This document shows, in pieces, positions 27,957 through 35,866 of a stretch of DNA of 64,000 nucleotides. Every line of letters starts with the position of its first letter. The stretch's first letter is position 1. The notes beneath the pieces are model-generated. The model ran no database searches. It saw only the letters and a list, made by a program, of their open reading frames with translations, and was not told the DNA's origin. Source of the stretch: Kordia zhangzhouensis. Its GTDB lineage: Bacteria; Bacteroidota; Bacteroidia; Flavobacteriales; Flavobacteriaceae. The stretch is taken from NCBI RefSeq assembly GCF_001005305.1, contig NZ_LBMH01000013.1:1-64000 (forward strand), read 5' to 3'. The position numbers and the translations under genes were made by a program.

Positions 27957-29168
27957 ATGAAAAAAGTATATACTCATTATGTTGATTCATTTTCAGGGTT
28001 ATCAAAAGAAATATGGTTTTTAGCCTTGATATCTCTCATCAACCGGGCAGGAACTATGGTTATTCCTTTTTTATCATTATACCTTACGAAAGAACTGAAT
28101 TTTAGTGAGAGCGACACAGGAACCATCTTGGCATTTTTTGGTATTGGTTCTTTATTAGGTTCATTTTTAGGAGGAAAATTGATTGATACCATTGGTTTTT
28201 ACAAAATCATGATTTTTAGTCTATTTTTTACAGGTATTGGTTTTATTGGATTGCAATATGTACATAGTTTTTGGGGATTATGCTTTGCTATTTTAGGTAT
28301 CATGACGATTGCAGATATGTTTAGACCTGCCATTTTTGTATCTCTTAAAGCATATAGTAAGCCTGGAAATCAAACTCGTTCCTTAGCTTTAATTCGATTG
28401 GCAATTAATTTAGGAATGGGTATTGGCCCTACACTCGCTGGTTGGATTATTGTAAAACGTGGATATGACATGCTTTTTTGGATTGATGGAGTTACATGTA
28501 TTATAGCCATCATTATTTTTTATTGTTTAGTTAAAGAACAAAAACGCCCTAAAACAGATATCAGTACAACCTCAGATATATTAGACAAAAATGCTGTTTA
28601 TAAAGACAAAAGTTATTGGATATTTATTGCGATTTGTTTCTTTATGGGAATGTCTTTTTTCCAATTGATGATTACGATGCCTATTTACCAGAATGTGCAA
28701 TTTGGCTTAACCGAATTTGAAACAGGTTGGATTATGTTTATTAATGTTGCAATTATTGTAGTATTTGAAATGCCCTTGGTAAATCGTTTAGAGCAATTTA
28801 AAATCTCAAATACTAAATTAATCATTTATGCTTCTGCTCTATTCGCATTGAGTTTTTATGTATTGATTTATAATTTTTGGATAGGAATACTTATTGTAAA
28901 TATCATTATCATTACTTTAGGGGAAATGATTGGATTTCCATATACCAATTCGTATGCTATTAATAGAGCAAAAGAAGGTTTGGAAGGAAGCTATATGGCA
29001 ATGTATGCAATGGCTTTTTCTTTGGCGCACATATGTAGTTCCAAAACCGGATTAGAGATTGTTGAATATTTTGGACATCAAGTTAACTGGGCTGTTACCG
29101 GAACTTACGGTGTTTTTGGTGTACTTCTATCAATTTGGTTACATAAACGAACTCAAAAAGGACTATAA
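27957..29168 (+). CDS. MFS transporter
   Basis: A 403-residue major facilitator with about twelve membrane helices. The motif-A-like segment GSFLGGKLIDTIGFYK follows helix 2, and an RLAINLGMGIGPTLAG stretch lies in helix 5. The arrangement resembles drug or metabolite efflux carriers (MDR family). Substrate is unknown. An extension of the frame to 27837 runs through the leader and is rejected. The VOC protein gene overlaps its stop codon by one base, so both are cotranscribed. Confidence 0.88.
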   Translation: MKKVYTHYVDSFSGLSKEIWFLALISLINRAGTMVIPFLSLYLTKELNFSESDTGTILAFFGIGSLLGSFLGGKLIDTIGFYKIMIFSLFFTGIGFIGLQYVHSFWGLCFAILGIMTIADMFRPAIFVSLKAYSKPGNQTRSLALIRLAINLGMGIGPTLAGWIIVKRGYDMLFWIDGVTCIIAIIIFYCLVKEQKRPKTDISTTSDILDKNAVYKDKSYWIFIAICFFMGMSFFQLMITMPIYQNVQFGLTEFETGWIMFINVAIIVVFEMPLVNRLEQFKISNTKLIIYASALFALSFYVLIYNFWIGILIVNIIIITLGEMIGFPYTNSYAINRAKEGLEGSYMAMYAMAFSLAHICSSKTGLEIVEYFGHQVNWAVTGTYGVFGVLLSIWLHKRTQKGL

Positions 29169-29542
29169 TGAACTTAAATCAGGTTACTATTTCATCAACA
29201 AATGTTGCCAAAGCAACCGAATTTTATAAAAAGCTAGGATTGCGTCTTATTGTAGACGCACTTCCTAGATATGTTCGCTTTGAATGTCCTGATGGTGATG
29301 CTACATTTTCTATTCATCATGTCGAAAACATGACGGACAATTCTACTATAACGGTGTATTTTGAAGACGAAAATTTAGATAAAACAGTTACAGAATTACA
29401 AGCCAAAGGTATTGTATTTACAAGCAATCCTGAAGATACAACTTGGAAATGGCGTGAGGCTCATTTGACCGATTTAGATGGAAATCGATTAATTCTCTAT
29501 AAAGCTGGTCATAATAGGAAAAATCCACCATGGCGTATTTGA
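29168..29542 (+). CDS. VOC (glyoxalase/bleomycin resistance-like) protein
   Basis: A 124-residue vicinal oxygen chelate protein with the usual N-terminal VTISSTNVAKATEFYKKLG and C-terminal HLTDLDGNRLILYKAG. Members are lyases, dioxygenases or drug-binding resistance proteins acting through a metal site or a binding pocket. Its start codon overlaps the stop of the MFS gene (TAATG), suggesting a shared role, perhaps handling the exported compound; that is inference. Confidence 0.85.
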   Translation: MNLNQVTISSTNVAKATEFYKKLGLRLIVDALPRYVRFECPDGDATFSIHHVENMTDNSTITVYFEDENLDKTVTELQAKGIVFTSNPEDTTWKWREAHLTDLDGNRLILYKAGHNRKNPPWRI

Positions 29543-29594
29543 AAACTTTTGAAGTGCTTTTTTTATAATTTTGTAGAAGCATAAATAGTTATAT

Positions 29595-30007
29595 ATGTCA
29601 CACAAAAAAATAGCAACCTATTCGTCCATTGAATTATTTGATATTATCAAAAATAGTTCAGACATGACTCTAGTTGAAAAGGCACATTTAGAGTTTGAAT
29701 CAAGAAAGTTAACCGCTATTCAAAAAGCTAAGATTGAATCAGATTATTTAAAATCTAGAGATTTACAGGAAAAACGAAAACAAGAGCCATTAACAGAAGA
29801 AGAATGGCTGACTTTTTTTTCCTCCCTTTTTTTACTCCTAAGTGGATGCATTCAGAAGACGCTTTTTCTGCAACAGAAATGGAGCGATTTCAAAAATACG
29901 GCTTTGAAACAAAAATGAAACAAGCAACCAAAATCAAAAACTATGGTATCATTTTTTGGTTGCTTGTTATTATGATTATTGTTGCTATAGCTTCTTTTTA
30001 TAAGTAG
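29595..30007 (+). pseudogene. frameshifted small membrane protein gene (or programmed frameshift)
   Basis: The first frame gives a charged helical domain up to EEEWLT and then runs into an unlikely tail. The -1 frame, entered at a run of eight T (29813-29820), continues as FLPFFTPKWMHSEDAFSATE, then MERFQKYGFETKMKQATKIK, ending with a membrane helix and SFYK. Joined, they give about 137 residues with a sensible layout. One missing T, a programmed slip or a sequencing error would explain it. An exact -7 element (TAATTTTG, 29566-29573) lies upstream. Family is unknown. Confidence 0.65.
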
Positions 30008-31942
30008 CTATTTTTTGTTAAGTACCGTAAATTCAATTTTTGAATCGTTGAATACTGTGTGTGTTTGATTTTGAAAATCTTCTTTATTAGCCTTATAAAT
30101 ATTAGGTACAAAAGTTTGTGGATTCAAATCGATAAGTGGAAACCAAGTACTTTGCACTTGAACTTGTATTTTATGCCCTTTTTTAAAGGTGTGACACACA
30201 TCTTGCAACTTAATATTTACTGCAGTTTTTTGATTAGGTACGAACGGTTCTGGGTTTTCAAAACTATTTCTAAAACGACCGCGCATTACTTCACTTCGTA
30301 CCATTAAATGATAATTACTCATTGCTAAATGGTCTTGCATGCCTTCTTCTTGTTCTTTTGCATCATGTGGATGCACATCAACAACTTTTACAATCCAATC
30401 TGCATCTGTACCAGTGGTTGCTACTTGCAATTTTGCCATAATATCACCTGCTAAAGTAACATCTTCTTCCAATATGTCTGTTTCAAAGATTAACACATCT
30501 GGACGACGCGCTGCAAACCGTTGATCATCTGTCATATATTTTCGTGGTGTAAACACAGTTTTGATATCTTCAGAATAAGGCACCGGTCGTTTCAAGTCAC
30601 TTATGAAGGTTTCTTTTGTCGAACCTTTTTTCTCAGACGATAATTCTTGATTAGCATTAAGGTACATTGCCTGTGTGCTTGTATTCGCTGGCGGCCAACT
30701 GTCAAAGTTTTTCCATTCTTTTTTACCAGTATCAAACACATAGGCTTCAGGTAGCTCTGTACGACCATTTCCTTCACCTTTCAAGAAATGATTAAAAAAC
30801 TTAGTTTCCACATCGCGTTGATAGTTTAGAGATATAGAATCTCCAAAATAGTAGTTTCCAACATAATTTTTCACGTCAGTACGTGCCCATTTTCCATGAT
30901 CCCAAGGGCCAAAAACCATAATATTGTAATTGTTCGGATTGTGTTTTTCTATTGTTTTATATGTTTCAAATGGTCCGTACAAATCTTCTGCATCAAACAA
31001 ACCACCAACAATCATTGTTGCTACAGATGATTTTACATTTTTTAAATGTTGAATTAATCCTTTTGGTTTCCAAATACTATCATAATTTGGGTGTTCAATA
31101 ATTTCTTTCCAAAATACATCATCTACCTCATCAGCAGTAGATGTAAGGACATTGTCTAATTTTTCATACTCAAAATATGAATTCAAATTACTCAATGGTC
31201 CGGCATCTAAAAAGAATTGATACTGATCTTTAGTTCCTAAATCAGGTAACTTATACCAAGCAGAATCTCTTGGAACATTTTTCATTGTTCCAAACAAAGA
31301 AACAGCTCTAAAATAGCTCAACAAGAATGCGCCATTGTGATGAAAATCGTCAAAAAAGAAATCACCTATACATGCTTGCGGAGATGCCGCTTTTAATGCT
31401 GGATGCGCATCAACTGTTGAATATGTAGCATAGTATCCTGGATATGAAATTCCCCACGTTCCTACTTTACCATTATTATTTTCAACATTATTAATCAACC
31501 ATTCGATTGTGTCATACGTATCTGAAGATTCATCTACTTGTGTTTTATCGGTTTTATTTGGAATGTATGCGCGCATATTGTCATATACACCTTCACTCAT
31601 CCATCGTCCGCGCACATCTTGGTACACTATAATGTTTCCTTCTTTCATTAGGTGTTCATTGGGACCAATTTTTTTTCGGTATTCGTTTTCTCCGTAAGGC
31701 TTACAACTATAAGGTGTACGCATCATTAAGATTGGATATTTTTGACTTTTATCCTTTGGTGTATAAATTGTTGTATGCAGTTTAATGCCATCCCGCATTT
31801 CAATAGTTACTTCCTGTTTATCATAATGGTCTTTCACATAAGTTTCAGAAGTTTCAACAATTTTTTTATCGCTGGTTTTGGTATTTTTACAACTTACCAA
31901 AAAAAGCATTAGGGTGAGGGAAATTTTAAAAAAGGTTTTCAT
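30008..31942 (-). CDS. CocE/NonD family hydrolase (S15-like), lipoprotein
   Basis: A 644-residue exported hydrolase with lipoprotein signal MKTFFKISLTLMLFLVSC. The alpha/beta-hydrolase domain contains QDVRGRWMSEG and the nucleophile elbow GTWGISYPGYYA; a later FGPWDHGKW supplies the likely catalytic His. The C-terminal half is the jelly-roll X-Pro dipeptidyl-peptidase domain. Relatives are acyl esterases, alpha-amino-acid ester hydrolases or X-Pro peptidases, so the substrate cannot be fixed. It diverges from the PfpI-like gene. Confidence 0.88.
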   Translation of the reverse strand: MKTFFKISLTLMLFLVSCKNTKTSDKKIVETSETYVKDHYDKQEVTIEMRDGIKLHTTIYTPKDKSQKYPILMMRTPYSCKPYGENEYRKKIGPNEHLMKEGNIIVYQDVRGRWMSEGVYDNMRAYIPNKTDKTQVDESSDTYDTIEWLINNVENNNGKVGTWGISYPGYYATYSTVDAHPALKAASPQACIGDFFFDDFHHNGAFLLSYFRAVSLFGTMKNVPRDSAWYKLPDLGTKDQYQFFLDAGPLSNLNSYFEYEKLDNVLTSTADEVDDVFWKEIIEHPNYDSIWKPKGLIQHLKNVKSSVATMIVGGLFDAEDLYGPFETYKTIEKHNPNNYNIMVFGPWDHGKWARTDVKNYVGNYYFGDSISLNYQRDVETKFFNHFLKGEGNGRTELPEAYVFDTGKKEWKNFDSWPPANTSTQAMYLNANQELSSEKKGSTKETFISDLKRPVPYSEDIKTVFTPRKYMTDDQRFAARRPDVLIFETDILEEDVTLAGDIMAKLQVATTGTDADWIVKVVDVHPHDAKEQEEGMQDHLAMSNYHLMVRSEVMRGRFRNSFENPEPFVPNQKTAVNIKLQDVCHTFKKGHKIQVQVQSTWFPLIDLNPQTFVPNIYKANKEDFQNQTHTVFNDSKIEFTVLNKK

Positions 31943-31995
31943 GAATTGTTGTTGGTAATTTTTAATGGCTAAATTTACGAAATTATCATCGCCAA

Positions 31996-32745
31996 ATGAG
32001 TTCCATGAAAAAAATACTCCTACTTTTAACGTTTACATTGTGTATTGTTAGCTGTGAAACGAATCAACATCCCGCACAGAAAAAGACAGAATTAACTCAA
32101 AAACAATTTCCCAAATTAGTTTCCAATCGTTACAATGTTGGTTTTTTAATCATGGATGGTGTGTACAACACAGAACTAACAGCTCCTTTTGATATTTTTC
32201 AGCATACAATTTTTCGGGAAAATATTAAAGCGATGAATGTATTTACTGTTGCTAATACTGATGAAGCTGTTACTACATTTGAAGGAATGCGCATTTTGCC
32301 TGACTTTAATTATTTGAAAGACAGTGTCCCTAAAATTGATATTTTGGTCGTTCCTAGTGCCGAACATCATTTAGATACAGATTTACAAGACAAAGCAATG
32401 ATTGCTTTTGTTCAAAAAGTAGCTAAGGAAGCTCAATTTGTAACCTCACATTGTGATGGAGCCTTTGTTTTGGCAAAAGCAGGTTTGTTAAACAATGTAG
32501 CATCTACTACTTTTCCAAGTGATATTGAAAAAATGAGAGAAATGTTTCCAAAACTAGATATCCGCGATAGCACATTATTTGTACACGATGGAAAATATAT
32601 CACTTCTGCTGGTGGAGCACGATCTTTCGAAGCCGCTTTGTACTTGTGTGAACATTTATACGGTAAGGAAATTGCAAAAAGCTTGGCAGGCGGCTTGGTA
32701 ATTGATTGGAATTTGGAAGATTATCCACATACGGTTGTAAAGTAA
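31996..32745 (+). CDS. DJ-1/PfpI family lipoprotein
   Basis: A 249-residue protein with signal MKKILLLLTFTLCIVSC after an MSS prefix; a second ATG at 32005 is an equally good start. The class I glutamine amidotransferase-like domain has NVGFLIMDGVYNTELTAPFD and the nucleophile Cys in VTSHCDGAFVLAKAG. This resembles the ligand domain of GlxA-type regulators but lacks the AraC helix-turn-helix, and its lipoprotein signal places it in the envelope. Activity is unknown. Confidence 0.82.
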   Translation: MSSMKKILLLLTFTLCIVSCETNQHPAQKKTELTQKQFPKLVSNRYNVGFLIMDGVYNTELTAPFDIFQHTIFRENIKAMNVFTVANTDEAVTTFEGMRILPDFNYLKDSVPKIDILVVPSAEHHLDTDLQDKAMIAFVQKVAKEAQFVTSHCDGAFVLAKAGLLNNVASTTFPSDIEKMREMFPKLDIRDSTLFVHDGKYITSAGGARSFEAALYLCEHLYGKEIAKSLAGGLVIDWNLEDYPHTVVK

Positions 32746-32810
32746 TGTAATCAATCATAGCGCCCGAAAATGTTGTAGTTTGATTATATATTTAACGCCA
32801 CAATTAAGAT

Positions 32811-32839
32811 AAAAAAAGGAGCATATTTCTACGCTCCTT
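32811..32839 (-). terminator. intrinsic terminator after the 76-residue RiPP precursor
   Basis: AAGGAGC and GCTCCTT arms are followed on the minus strand by a T7 tract. It lies about 20 bp after the stop codon. Confidence 0.8.
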
Positions 32840-32861
32840 AACCACAAATTCGTTTTTTAAT

Positions 32862-33092
32862 TTAACATAAGGTTACTGTAGTGTCACAACCTTCTGTAAA
32901 CTCTTCCATACAAATAAGACAAAGACTAACACCTGTTGGTTCAAGACAACCTGGGTGATGTGTAACACATCCAATTTCGGTATATTGACAATTGTAATCT
33001 GTTCGTGCCCCTCCTTTTACTTTGTTCAAGTTTACCAAATTAGAGACTGTCTTTTTAGACAAATTCAACGCTTTCATTTTTTGTTTTTTCAT
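32862..33092 (-). CDS. GG-leader RiPP precursor (lanthipeptide-type), Cys-rich core
   Basis: A 76-residue peptide. Its leader ALNLSKKTVSNLVNLNKVKGG ends in Gly-Gly at residues 27-28, matching the Bacteroidota class I lanthipeptide/natural-product leader pattern. The 48-residue core holds seven Cys (CQYTEIGC, HPGC, LCLIC, EGC and the terminal Cys) and many Thr/Ser, as expected for a modified and exported peptide. No modification enzyme is adjacent, so processing would be in trans. It diverges from the AraC-type regulator across a palindrome. Confidence 0.75.
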   Translation of the reverse strand: MKKQKMKALNLSKKTVSNLVNLNKVKGGARTDYNCQYTEIGCVTHHPGCLEPTGVSLCLICMEEFTEGCDTTVTLC

Positions 33093-33173
33093 AATAATAA
33101 TTTTGATATTAACATTTTGTCAAAGAAAAAAAACACAAAACGAAAAGGCGTCTTTTTAGGTAAATGCACGTCC

Positions 33174-33187
33174 GTTTGTGCACAAAC
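33174..33187. promoter_or_regulatory. 14-bp perfect palindrome overlapping a promoter
   Basis: GTTTGTGCACAAAC is fully self-complementary. Its left arm contains the TTTG -33 element of the promoter at 33175-33203, so a bound regulator would block or position RNA polymerase. Confidence 0.5.
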
Positions 33188-33203
33188 ACACTAGTTAAGT
33201 TTG
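33175..33203 (+). promoter_or_regulatory. promoter for the AraC-type regulator
   Basis: TTTG, a 17-bp spacer and TAAGTTTG (exact TAnnTTTG) fit the Bacteroidota promoter. It would give a 5' leader of roughly 150 bp before the gene at 33360. Confidence 0.5.
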
Positions 33204-33359
33204 TAAGTTTATGAGTATTACTGATATTACATTTTTAGCAACTTATTGATATTAAATTCATTAACACCAACCCATACACGTATTTTACTGTTTGTAAGAT
33301 AAGTTCCTTTTTATTAACATTTTTCAACACAAATTCTACTTATATTTATTACAAAAAAG

Positions 33360-34472
33360 ATGTCTTTTACTTTTTTAGACCTTATTTTATTTGCTGGATT
33401 GATTCAAGGAATTTTCCTCATGCTATCGTTGCAATTTGTTTCTAAAAAAAACACAAGAGCAAATAAGATTCTTACTTTATTAATCGGTCTTTCAACCTTT
33501 ACATTTGCTGCAAAAATGGCAGCGTTCCAAATCAACGAAATTTGGGTATGGCGTACTTCTCTCTTGTCTGATTGCACCATTTTTATGTACGGCCCATTAT
33601 TTTATGCTTACTTTAAAACCTTATTGTTTGACGAAGTTCCCAACAAAAAATCCCTATTTTTTCAATGTATTCCTTCTGTTTTATTTTTACTATTCATTTT
33701 GTATTCATTGCTGCTTCCAAAAAGAGATTTTTATCATTTAATGACTTCAGAAATTTCTTGGTATGTGTTTTTATTTATGGAAATCACAGGCATTATTTAT
33801 CTTAGTGTGTATACGTATTTGTCCTACCGAATTTTAAAGATTGTGAAAAATGTTTCACAAAAAGAATATGCCAAATCACGACAAATAGCACGCTTTTTAC
33901 AAGTTGTACTCATAGGTTTTCTAGTATTAATCATCGGTTGGAGTTTGGGGATTTTAAAAGTGTACTTTATTCAAACAAACATGTATTATATTAGTTACAG
34001 ACTTGTTTGGATAAGTGTTACCACGTTCCTTTTTATCATTGGTTATTTTGGTGTTACGCAACCAGAATTGATTCGCATACCAGTTCAAAAAAAAACTACC
34101 ACCAAAAACCGATTGAGTGCTGAAGAAGTTTCTGAGCTGACCAAAAAGTTAGATCAACTTATTCACGAAGAAGAAATTTATACACATTCTGATTTGAGCC
34201 TTAAAATGTTGGCAAATATGCTACAAACGAGTTCTAATAATTTATCATGGTTGTTAAATTCAGTGTACAAAAAGACGTTTTATGAATTCATCAATGAATT
34301 GAGAATTGAAGCTTTTTTAGAAAAAGTTGAAAATGGAGAGCATAAAAAGCAAACATTGATTGCAATTGCTATGGACGCTGGATTTAATTCAAAATCTACC
34401 TTTAATAAAACGTTCAAATCCATTATGAACGATACACCTTCTCGCTATATTGAAAAAATGTATTCGTCTTAA
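33360..34472 (+). CDS. membrane-anchored AraC-family regulator
   Basis: A 370-residue protein with six or seven membrane helices in the first 230 residues, then a cytoplasmic AraC helix-turn-helix domain (about 265-368) with DLSLKMLANMLQTSSNNLSWLL and the second helix-turn-helix region AIAMDAGFNSKSTFNKTFK. Such regulators are common in Bacteroidota and couple a membrane signal to transcription. Targets are unknown; the divergent RiPP precursor across a shared palindrome is the obvious candidate. Confidence 0.88.
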   Translation: MSFTFLDLILFAGLIQGIFLMLSLQFVSKKNTRANKILTLLIGLSTFTFAAKMAAFQINEIWVWRTSLLSDCTIFMYGPLFYAYFKTLLFDEVPNKKSLFFQCIPSVLFLLFILYSLLLPKRDFYHLMTSEISWYVFLFMEITGIIYLSVYTYLSYRILKIVKNVSQKEYAKSRQIARFLQVVLIGFLVLIIGWSLGILKVYFIQTNMYYISYRLVWISVTTFLFIIGYFGVTQPELIRIPVQKKTTTKNRLSAEEVSELTKKLDQLIHEEEIYTHSDLSLKMLANMLQTSSNNLSWLLNSVYKKTFYEFINELRIEAFLEKVENGEHKKQTLIAIAMDAGFNSKSTFNKTFKSIMNDTPSRYIEKMYSS

Positions 34473-34628
34473 AAATTATTGATTGCAATACAGAGCGTAT
34501 TCATGTTTTTGGAAGTTTAAAAAAAGTAAAAAATACTCATAATGTCAATTCTTTTTTATCTACAAATAGATATCTAATTATTTATGACGCATATACTATT
34601 GAAAAGGTAGTAGTAAAAGTAAACTATC

Positions 34629-35174
34629 TTACTTACACACTTTACAATTTTGTTTATCTTTTACTTCTCCTACAAGTACTCCTTTTTCATTGAGTTGATA
34701 ATCACAACAATCCATATATCCTTGAACAATCAACTTTCGCCCTCGTTGAATTTGTGATTTTACAGTAGATAGTGGAAGGTTTAATTGTTTGGCTATAACC
34801 GTTTGTTTGATTCCTTTGATATCTGCCAAGAATAATGGTTTTCTATACTTTTCAGGAAGATTTTTAAGTATACCTGGTAAACAATCTTTTTCAGAGTGTG
34901 TGTAATTTTCTTCACTTACAATTACCTCTTCTTTTTCTTTTGGCAAAGGAACTTCTTTGTTATTTTTTCTAAAATAATCTAAAACAGTATTTCTACTAAT
35001 GCTCAGTATCCAAGGTCGTATTTTTCGTTCATCAATAAGAGTGTCAAGTTTTGTGTGTACTTTAATGAAAACTTCTTGAATCAAATCATCTGCTATTTGA
35101 TCGTCTTTTACTTTACTTATGATAAAGCGTTTTACATCTGCAGCATACATTTTCCAAACTTTCGTCGTAGTCAT
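34629..35174 (-). CDS. SigZ-like ECF RNA polymerase sigma factor
   Basis: A 181-residue ECF sigma factor. Region 2 has DDLIQEVFIKVHTKLDTL and WILSISRNTVLDYFR; region 4 has LPEKYRKPLFLADIKGIKQ and STVKSQIQRGRKLI. A C-terminal tail contains DCC and CKVC, matching the Cys-containing tail of the SigZ group. The frame could start 16 codons earlier from a non-ATG codon; the ATG at 35174 is preferred. A Cys-rich peptide gene lies 82 bp upstream on the same strand. No anti-sigma factor is present. Confidence 0.87.
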   Translation of the reverse strand: MTTTKVWKMYAADVKRFIISKVKDDQIADDLIQEVFIKVHTKLDTLIDERKIRPWILSISRNTVLDYFRKNNKEVPLPKEKEEVIVSEENYTHSEKDCLPGILKNLPEKYRKPLFLADIKGIKQTVIAKQLNLPLSTVKSQIQRGRKLIVQGYMDCCDYQLNEKGVLVGEVKDKQNCKVCK

Positions 35175-35256
35175 TTTTTTCTTTTTTTGGGTACATTGAG
35201 ATTGTTTCCAAAAGATAAACAATCATTGTAGCTTTTGAAAACAATCTCTTTATAAA

Positions 35257-35361
35257 TTAACAATTACAATTTACGCAGGTACAGTTTTCACAAGTACACT
35301 GATTACATTGTCCGTTTTTACAATTTGTACAGTTACAAGTACATTGATCAAGATTTCTCAT
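35257..35361 (-). CDS. 34-residue cysteine-rich peptide, metallothionein-like
   Basis: A short open frame of 34 residues, MRNLDQCTCNCTNCKNGQCN then QCTCENCTCVNCNC, with 11 Cys and no leader or signal peptide. The CxC and CxxC spacing resembles metallothioneins and suggests binding of copper, zinc or another thiophilic metal; this is inference. It lies directly upstream of the SigZ-like gene, which itself has a Cys-rich tail, so the two may form a metal- or redox-responsive pair. The frame is too short for routine gene finders. Confidence 0.6.
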   Translation of the reverse strand: MRNLDQCTCNCTNCKNGQCNQCTCENCTCVNCNC

Positions 35362-35424
35362 TTTCTATTTTTTTAAAGGTTTTCATTCAATAGACGAGCA
35401 TGAAAACAAAAAGATGCATTTTTA

Positions 35425-35459
35425 AATAAAAAAAGAGCGTTTTTAATTCACACTCTTTT
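35425..35459 (-). terminator. intrinsic terminator after the 51-residue RiPP precursor
   Basis: On the minus strand AAAAGAGTG pairs with CGCTCTTTT, with one G-U pair, and a T7 tract follows. It lies about 25 bp after the stop codon. Confidence 0.7.
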
Positions 35460-35484
35460 ATAAACTTTTCATTTTTTTGATTTT

Positions 35485-35640
35485 TTATCGAAAAGGAACG
35501 TCTACTTTACATTCACATTCAGTGTCCATACATAAACAACTCGTGTGCGATCTGTTTCCTCCTTTTAATTTGTTAGAAAAGGAAAAGGTAGCAATTGTTT
35601 TCTTGTTCATTGATAGGTTTTTAATACTTCTTTTTTTCAT
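35485..35640 (-). CDS. GG-leader RiPP precursor, 51 residues
   Basis: The leader KNLSMNKKTIATFSFSNKLKGG ends at Gly-Gly (27-28), closely like the leaders of the other three precursors in this window. The core NRSHTSCLCMDTECECKVDV contains four Cys plus Ser/Thr residues suited to thioether formation. The longer open frame to 35724 adds an unlikely N-terminus; the ATG at 35640 is right. An exact -7 element (TATTTTTG on the minus strand, 35684-35691) lies about 45 bp upstream. Confidence 0.72.
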   Translation of the reverse strand: MKKRSIKNLSMNKKTIATFSFSNKLKGGNRSHTSCLCMDTECECKVDVPFR

Positions 35641-35866
35641 GATATATCGTTTATAGATTATGCATTTAATATACGAAATAAGCCAAAAATAGAACGTATT
35701 CACTAGTGTATTCTTTTTTAACAAATTACTTTTACTTTATTTTCATTAGAGTTTCTGGTAGTATTTCACAACCAAGATTAACCTGAAAGATGACAAAATA
35801 CAAGTGCCACGCAGCGTAAAGACTAAAACACTTTGTGACACTCTTCGTTAGAAATCAGACTACTAA

